Below, piece after piece: positions 6,100 through 9,898 of a stretch of 9,898 nucleotides of DNA. Position 1 is the stretch's first letter, and the number at the start of each line of letters is the position of its first letter. The notes under the pieces were generated by a model. It had not been told where the DNA came from, searched no databases, and saw only the letters and a list, made by a program, of their open reading frames with translations. The DNA is from Candidatus Paenalcaligenes intestinipullorum. GTDB taxonomy: Bacteria; Pseudomonadota; Gammaproteobacteria; Burkholderiales; Burkholderiaceae_B. The translations under genes were made by a program, and so were the position numbers. The stretch spans positions 1 to 9,898 of the forward strand of contig DWUQ01000160.1 of NCBI GenBank assembly GCA_019120675.1, written 5' to 3'.

Positions 6100-7119
6100 A
6101 TGAAACGTATGGATGATCGAGCAAACGAGTTATTAAATGTCCTGATTGAGCGCTATATCGCCGATGGTCAGCCAGTGGCTTCGCGTACCTTGTCAAAGCT
6201 GTTTGATCTGTCGCCTGCCACCATCCGTAATGTGATGGCCGACCTTGAACAGTTAGGCCTAATTCATAGCCCCCATACGTCGGCAGGGCGCATTCCTACT
6301 CCACAAGGTTATCGTTTGTTTGTGGATCGTTTGTTGGCCGTGCAGCATTTCAATCGTCCAACGATTGAACCCATTGTTTTAAATTGGCCCATCGATGAGC
6401 CCAGCAAAGCGGTCAACTCGGCTGCAGGCTTGTTGTCGCATTTATCGCAGTTTGCTGGGGTCGTGTTAGCGCCCAAACGCTCACAAACCTTTCAACATAT
6501 TGAGTTTATTCGTTTGGCAGAAAAGCGTGTACTACTCATCATCGTTACACCGGATGGTGATGTGCAAAACCGTATTCTATTTATGCAGCGCGAATATCAA
6601 ACCGCCGAGCTCCAAGAGGCCAGCAATTTTTTCAATCAGCATTTTTCTGGAAAATCGTTTAGCGAAGTGCGCCGTAGCATGGCGGCCGAGCTCAGTTCGT
6701 TACAAGCCGATATCTCATCACTAATGCAAGCAGCAGTGGATATAAGCGCTTCGGTCACCTCACAGCACGAAACCGTCGTGATTTCAGGGGAAAGCAAACT
6801 GCTCGATGTCGACGAGATCACGACCGATAAAAGCCGATTGCGCAGCTTGTTTCAGCTTTTTGATAAAAAAACCGATCTCTTGCATTTGTTGGATGCGTCT
6901 TCACAAGCTCAAGGCGTGCAGATTTATATTGGTGGTGATTCACAGCTGATGCCCCTCGAAGAAGTGTCTGTCGTCACCGCACCGTATGGTGTGGACGGCG
7001 AAGTGGTGGGGACCTTAGGCGTAGTGGGGCCCTCACGTATGGCGTACGACAAGGTCATCCCCATCGTTGATATCACCGCCAAACTGTTATCGAATGCGTT
7101 AAGCTATTCTCCGCACTAG
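6100..7119 (+). CDS. hrcA: Heat-inducible transcription repressor HrcA
   Basis: HrcA represses chaperone genes by binding CIRCE operators, and GroEL keeps it active. The 339-residue product has the N-terminal winged-helix domain: YIADGQPVASRTLSKLFDLSPATIRNVMADLEQLGLI spans about 19-55, followed by HSPHTSAGRIPTPQGYRLFVD at 56-76. The larger GAF-like and insert domains extend to the C-terminus, ending around VDITAKLLSNALSYSP. The first ATG is at 6100. A second at 6109 gives an N-terminus MDDRAN that matches related proteins better; neither has a strong Shine-Dalgarno. It is divergent from nadK and 48 bases upstream of hemH. No CIRCE is visible near it or upstream of grpE and dnaK, so its targets, probably groESL, are presumably elsewhere. 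Confidence 0.95.
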   Translation: MKRMDDRANELLNVLIERYIADGQPVASRTLSKLFDLSPATIRNVMADLEQLGLIHSPHTSAGRIPTPQGYRLFVDRLLAVQHFNRPTIEPIVLNWPIDEPSKAVNSAAGLLSHLSQFAGVVLAPKRSQTFQHIEFIRLAEKRVLLIIVTPDGDVQNRILFMQREYQTAELQEASNFFNQHFSGKSFSEVRRSMAAELSSLQADISSLMQAAVDISASVTSQHETVVISGESKLLDVDEITTDKSRLRSLFQLFDKKTDLLHLLDASSQAQGVQIYIGGDSQLMPLEEVSVVTAPYGVDGEVVGTLGVVGPSRMAYDKVIPIVDITAKLLSNALSYSPH

Positions 7120-7167
7120 GCATCGACATCTAGCCTTCTGGCCTCTTTTATTTTTAGCGAACTCATT

Positions 7168-8253
7168 ATGCTGTTGAAACGTTTTCTACCCGAATCACCC
7201 GATGAATCACTTTTAAATAGTGAGCTCACGCATTACGATCAGGGGCCAATCGGAGTGCTGGTAGTGAATTTGGGCACCCCGGATGCACCAACTAAATCAG
7301 CGATTAAGCGCTACTTGGCCGAGTTCTTGTCCGACCCTCGGGTCATTGAAATCCCACAATTTGTCTGGCAATTTATTTTACGTGGAGCGGTGCTGCCGTT
7401 GCGTCCTCGTAAACTGGTGGAAAAGTACGAGTTAATTTGGCTACCCGAAGGCGCACCGCTGCTGGTCTATAGCCAGCGCCAAGCTGAGGGTATCGAAGCC
7501 GGTTTACGAGCGCAAGGGGTAGAGGTGCATGCTGAGCTGGCAATGCGATATGGCAACCCCTCCATTCCTAGTGCGATTGAACGCCTACGTGCCAAGGGGT
7601 GTCAGCGTATTGTAGTGGTGCAGTTGTACCCACAATATGCGGCCAGCACCACCGCGACAGCGGTAGACGCCATTAACCGTTATTTGGCTAAGCTGCGCAA
7701 CCAGCCCGAGATGCGTTTTATTAAAAGCTACTACGATGCACCGCAATACATTCAACCCTTAAGCCAACACATTCGTCGCTACTGGGCCGAGCACGGCACA
7801 CCGGAACGTTTATTGCTGAGCTTTCATGGCTTGCCCCGTCGCTGCGCGGCCGATGGCGATCCGTATTATCGTGAGTGTATCCTCACGGCTCATGCGGTAC
7901 GTCAGGCTTTGGCCGACACTGGGGTGCCGGTGTTTGCTTCCTTTCAAAGCCGTTTTGGAGCTGAGCGCTGGTTAGAGCCCTACACCGAGCCGCTATTGCG
8001 TCAATGGGCCAAGGAAGGGGTCAAACACGTGCACGTGACCTGCCCAGGATTTTTAGCAGATTGTCTCGAAACTCTAGAGGAGATCCAACTAGAGTGCCGC
8101 GATGCGTTTCTTGAGGATGGGGGCACCGATTTTGGTTATATTCCCTGCTTAAATGATGATCCAGAGTGGGTTAAAGGCCTCACCGAGCTGGTGCACCAGA
8201 ATTTGGGTGGGTGGATCGCCCCATCAGTGCCGTCCTCTACTGTACCGAGTTAA
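7168..8253 (+). CDS. hemH: Ferrochelatase (protoheme ferro-lyase)
   Basis: HemH inserts Fe(II) into protoporphyrin IX, the last step of protoheme synthesis. The 361-residue product carries GVLVVNLGTPDAPT at 29-42, QLYPQYAASTTATAVDAI at 152-169, LLSFHGLPRRC at 216-226 with the metal-binding His220, FQSRFGAERWLEPYTE at 259-274, and CPGFLADCLETLEEI at 292-306, whose Glu301 is the likely catalytic partner. About 25 residues precede the conserved core, and the last dozen (Pro/Ser-rich) look dispensable. It lies between hrcA and grpE on the same strand, 84 bases before grpE. Its location near fur may be coincidental, and no iron-responsive site is visible. Confidence 0.96.
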   Translation: MLLKRFLPESPDESLLNSELTHYDQGPIGVLVVNLGTPDAPTKSAIKRYLAEFLSDPRVIEIPQFVWQFILRGAVLPLRPRKLVEKYELIWLPEGAPLLVYSQRQAEGIEAGLRAQGVEVHAELAMRYGNPSIPSAIERLRAKGCQRIVVVQLYPQYAASTTATAVDAINRYLAKLRNQPEMRFIKSYYDAPQYIQPLSQHIRRYWAEHGTPERLLLSFHGLPRRCAADGDPYYRECILTAHAVRQALADTGVPVFASFQSRFGAERWLEPYTEPLLRQWAKEGVKHVHVTCPGFLADCLETLEEIQLECRDAFLEDGGTDFGYIPCLNDDPEWVKGLTELVHQNLGGWIAPSVPSSTVPS

Positions 8254-8270
8254 AAAATTGCACAAATACT

Positions 8271-8297
8271 CTTGAAAGAGGGGGCAGCTGCCCCCAT
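8271..8297 (+). promoter_or_regulatory. Sigma-32 heat-shock promoter of grpE
   Basis: CTTGAAA (8271-8277) matches the sigma-32 -35 exactly. CCCCAT (8292-8297) matches the -10 core, and the spacer is 14 bases. A start near 8305 would give a leader of about 33 bases before the grpE ATG at 8338. The spacer and the C-run are part of a 16-bp perfect palindrome. Confidence 0.8.
8280..8295. repeat. Perfect 16-bp palindrome inside the grpE promoter
   Basis: GGGGGCAGCTGCCCCC is a perfect palindrome. Its right arm supplies the C-run of the sigma-32 -10 element and its left arm begins just after the -35. In RNA from hemH it would form a 6-bp GC stem with an AGCU loop, but no T-run follows, so it is a poor rho-independent terminator. 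It may be an operator, a weak terminator or attenuator for hemH transcripts, or a by-product of the promoter sequence. Confidence 0.6.
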
Positions 8298-8337
8298 TCT
8301 TATGTCTATTCGTAATTAAACCGCTTTGGAGAGCCTT

Positions 8338-8916
8338 ATGTCTGCATCCACAGACCAGCCAAATGTAAACCCTGACGAGCATAATTTAGACCAAGAGGCC
8401 ACTACGGAATCGTTGAACGAGACCGAGCTGGGGCTCGACGCCAGCTCTGAGTCTGGCTTGGCCGCTGAACTCGAAGAAGCGCAAGCTAAGGTGTCTCAGT
8501 ATTACGATCAACTGTTACGCGCCAAAGCTGAAGTCGAAAACATTCGCCGTCGTGCCGAAGAGGACGTGGCTAAAGCGCGCAAATTTGGCGCTGAAAAATT
8601 TGCCGAAAGCTTATTGCCCGTACGCGACAGCCTAGAGGCTGCTTTGGCTCAAGAAGAGCAAAGCATCGAGATTTTACGTGAAGGTGTCGAAACCACTTTG
8701 CGCCAAGTGGATAACGCGTTTGCTCGCAACGCCTTACAAGAAATCGCCCCACAAGCAGGGGATAAATTCGACCCCCATACGCACCAGGCGATGTCGGCCA
8801 TCCCGTGCGATCAACCCGAAGGGTGCGTGGCCCAAACCCTGCAAAAGGGCTACATGCTGTCCGATCGTGTGTTGCGTCCAGCGCTGGTGATGGTGTCTTC
8901 AGGCCCAGCCGCCTAA
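8338..8916 (+). CDS. grpE: Nucleotide exchange factor GrpE
   Basis: GrpE is the cytoplasmic co-chaperone that releases ADP from DnaK and acts as a thermosensor. The 192-residue product has an acidic, low-complexity N-terminus (1-40) and a long dimerising helix from about 41 to 135, which includes YYDQLLRAKAEVENIRRRAE at 55-74. The C-terminal beta domain that contacts DnaK has FDPHTHQAMS at 144-153 and GYMLSDRVLRPALV at 171-184. The ATG at 8338 is chosen because GGAG (8328-8331) lies 6 bases before it; an in-frame TTG at 8326 precedes this ribosome site and is unlikely. It is transcribed from the heat-shock promoter just upstream, possibly also from hemH read-through, and leads into dnaK after 107 bases. 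Confidence 0.96.
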   Translation: MSASTDQPNVNPDEHNLDQEATTESLNETELGLDASSESGLAAELEEAQAKVSQYYDQLLRAKAEVENIRRRAEEDVAKARKFGAEKFAESLLPVRDSLEAALAQEEQSIEILREGVETTLRQVDNAFARNALQEIAPQAGDKFDPHTHQAMSAIPCDQPEGCVAQTLQKGYMLSDRVLRPALVMVSSGPAA

Positions 8917-8932
8917 CGTCATAAATTATGGT

Positions 8933-8960
8933 CTTGAAACTTGACGAAAAGACCCCATGT
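8933..8960 (+). promoter_or_regulatory. Sigma-32 heat-shock promoter of dnaK
   Basis: CTTGAAA (8933-8939), a 13-base spacer and CCCCATGT (8953-8960) match the sigma-32 consensus (CTTGAAA, CCCCATNT) at every defined position. A start around 8967 gives a leader of about 57 bases before the dnaK ATG. This gives dnaK its own heat-shock promoter in addition to the one before grpE. Confidence 0.85.
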
Positions 8961-8982
8961 AGTACTCATTCAGTTATTTAAT

Positions 8983-9002
8983 ACGCGTCTTAACGACCGC
9001 GT
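8983..9002 (+). other. Hairpin in the dnaK 5' leader
   Basis: ACGCGTC (8983-8989) pairs with GAC (8995-8997) and GCGT (8999-9002), leaving one bulged C and a 5-base loop TTAAC. The result is a 7-bp GC-rich stem ending about 11 bases before the Shine-Dalgarno. It lies inside the predicted dnaK leader but does not cover the ribosome site. Any regulatory role is inference. Confidence 0.4.
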
Positions 9003-9023
9003 TTATTTATACAAGGTAAGAAT

Positions 9024-9898
9024 ATGAGCAAAATTATAGGTATTGACCTCGGTACCACCAACAGCTGCGTGGCTATCCTTGATGGCGACCAGGTCAAAAT
9101 TATTGAAAACGCCGAAGGCACCCGCACCACACCGTCTATCGTGGCCTACATGCCCGAGGGCGAAGTGCTGGTTGGCGCACCCGCTAAGCGTCAAGCGGTC
9201 ACCAATCCTGAAAACACCATTTACGCTGTCAAGCGTTTGATCGGTCGCAAGTTCGATGAAAAAACCGTTCAGGAAGACATCAAGCTGATGCCCTACAAGA
9301 TCGTCAAAGCTGATAATGGTGACGCATGGGTTGCGGCTCAGGGCAAAGACTTAGCGCCTCAGCAGGTTTCCGCTGACATCTTGCGTAAAATGAAAAAAAC
9401 CGCCGAAGACTACTTGGGCGAGCCCGTTACCGAAGCGGTGATTACCGTACCGGCTTACTTTAACGACAGTCAACGTCAAGCCACCAAAGACGCTGGTCGT
9501 ATTGCTGGCTTAGACGTCAAGCGCATCATCAACGAGCCTACCGCGGCAGCATTGGCCTTTGGTATGGATAAAACCACCGAAGGCGATCGCAAAATTGCGG
9601 TGTATGACTTGGGTGGTGGTACCTTCGACGTTTCTATTATTGAAATCGCTGACATTGATGGCGAAAAACAGTTCGAAGTGTTGTCCACCAACGGTGACAC
9701 CTTCCTAGGTGGCGAAGACTTCGATCAGCGCATCATTGACTACATCATTGACGAGTTCAAAAAAGACAGCGGTGCGGATTTATCCAAAGACGTCTTGGCC
9801 CTCCAGCGCCTCAAAGAAGCCGCTGAAAAAGCCAAAATCGAGCTGTCTTCCACTCAGCAAACCGAGATCAACCTGCCGTACATCACTGCCGATGCGTC
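9024..9898 (+). CDS. dnaK: Chaperone DnaK (Hsp70), 5' part only
   Basis: DnaK is the cytoplasmic Hsp70 that binds unfolded peptides in an ATP cycle driven by DnaJ and GrpE. The ATG at 9024 follows an AAGG/AAG-type Shine-Dalgarno (9013-9020). The frame is open to the window edge, giving 291 codons, so most of the nucleotide-binding domain is present and the substrate-binding domain lies outside. Visible motifs are phosphate-1 IGIDLGTTNSC (5-15), the Lys of VKRLIG (Lys71), AYFNDSQRQATKDAG (144-158), NEPTAAALAFG (170-180) with Glu172, phosphate-2 VYDLGGGTFDVS (193-204) with Thr200, and NGDTFLGGEDFD (223-234). All catalytic residues of the ATPase look intact. dnaJ would be expected next, beyond the window. 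Confidence 0.97.
   Translation, partial: MSKIIGIDLGTTNSCVAILDGDQVKIIENAEGTRTTPSIVAYMPEGEVLVGAPAKRQAVTNPENTIYAVKRLIGRKFDEKTVQEDIKLMPYKIVKADNGDAWVAAQGKDLAPQQVSADILRKMKKTAEDYLGEPVTEAVITVPAYFNDSQRQATKDAGRIAGLDVKRIINEPTAAALAFGMDKTTEGDRKIAVYDLGGGTFDVSIIEIADIDGEKQFEVLSTNGDTFLGGEDFDQRIIDYIIDEFKKDSGADLSKDVLALQRLKEAAEKAKIELSSTQQTEINLPYITADA

Noticed and set aside
7118..7155. Terminator between hrcA and hemH
   Set aside because: The T-rich stretch after 7144 is preceded only by a 3-bp GCC/GGC stem, too weak for a rho-independent terminator, so the two genes may be co-transcribed.
1..9898. Mobile element, CRISPR, defence or novel multi-gene system
   Set aside because: Every long frame belongs to a recognised core gene in conserved order. 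Remaining overlapping frames lie antisense or out of frame inside these genes, and no repeats, transposase or integrase sequence is present.

Overview
This window looks like an ordinary chromosomal core segment of a betaproteobacterium, most likely Burkholderiales and close to Alcaligenaceae. The gene order (dapB-bamE, divergent fur, recN-nadK, divergent hrcA, then hemH-grpE-dnaK) is one I know from Bordetella-like and Burkholderia-like chromosomes. The Fur, NadK and HrcA proteins read very close to their Bordetella homologues as I remember them. The genus cannot be fixed from sequence alone. Base composition is moderate, lower than most Bordetella.

Layout, left to right. Positions 4-79 hold a minus-strand tRNA-Gly(GCC) with its own near-consensus promoter at 114-143. 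murB (250-1257, +) ends at a bidirectional terminator facing the minus-strand pair bamE-dapB (2701-1372). fur (2848-3309, +) is divergent from bamE and convergent with the minus-strand pair nadK-recN (5985-3416). hrcA (+) is divergent from nadK and leads a co-directional run hrcA-hemH-grpE-dnaK; dnaK is cut by the window end. There is no gene-free stretch longer than about 170 bases.

Functionally the window combines envelope biogenesis (MurB, DapB for diaminopimelate, BamE for outer-membrane protein assembly), metal and redox homeostasis (Fur, ferrochelatase, NAD kinase), DNA repair (RecN) and the heat-shock chaperone system (HrcA, GrpE, DnaK). Two clear sigma-32-type promoters, one before grpE and one before dnaK, are the best-supported regulatory signals. 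No CIRCE operator is visible next to hrcA, grpE or dnaK.

I see no mobile element, CRISPR array, defence system or unknown multi-gene system. The points worth a second look are small: a G in place of the near-universal C56 in the tRNA T-loop, a UACG-capped hairpin in that tRNA's 5' leader, a 16-bp perfect palindrome inside the grpE heat-shock promoter, a possible leaderless fur mRNA, and a shared -10 region between nadK and hrcA.
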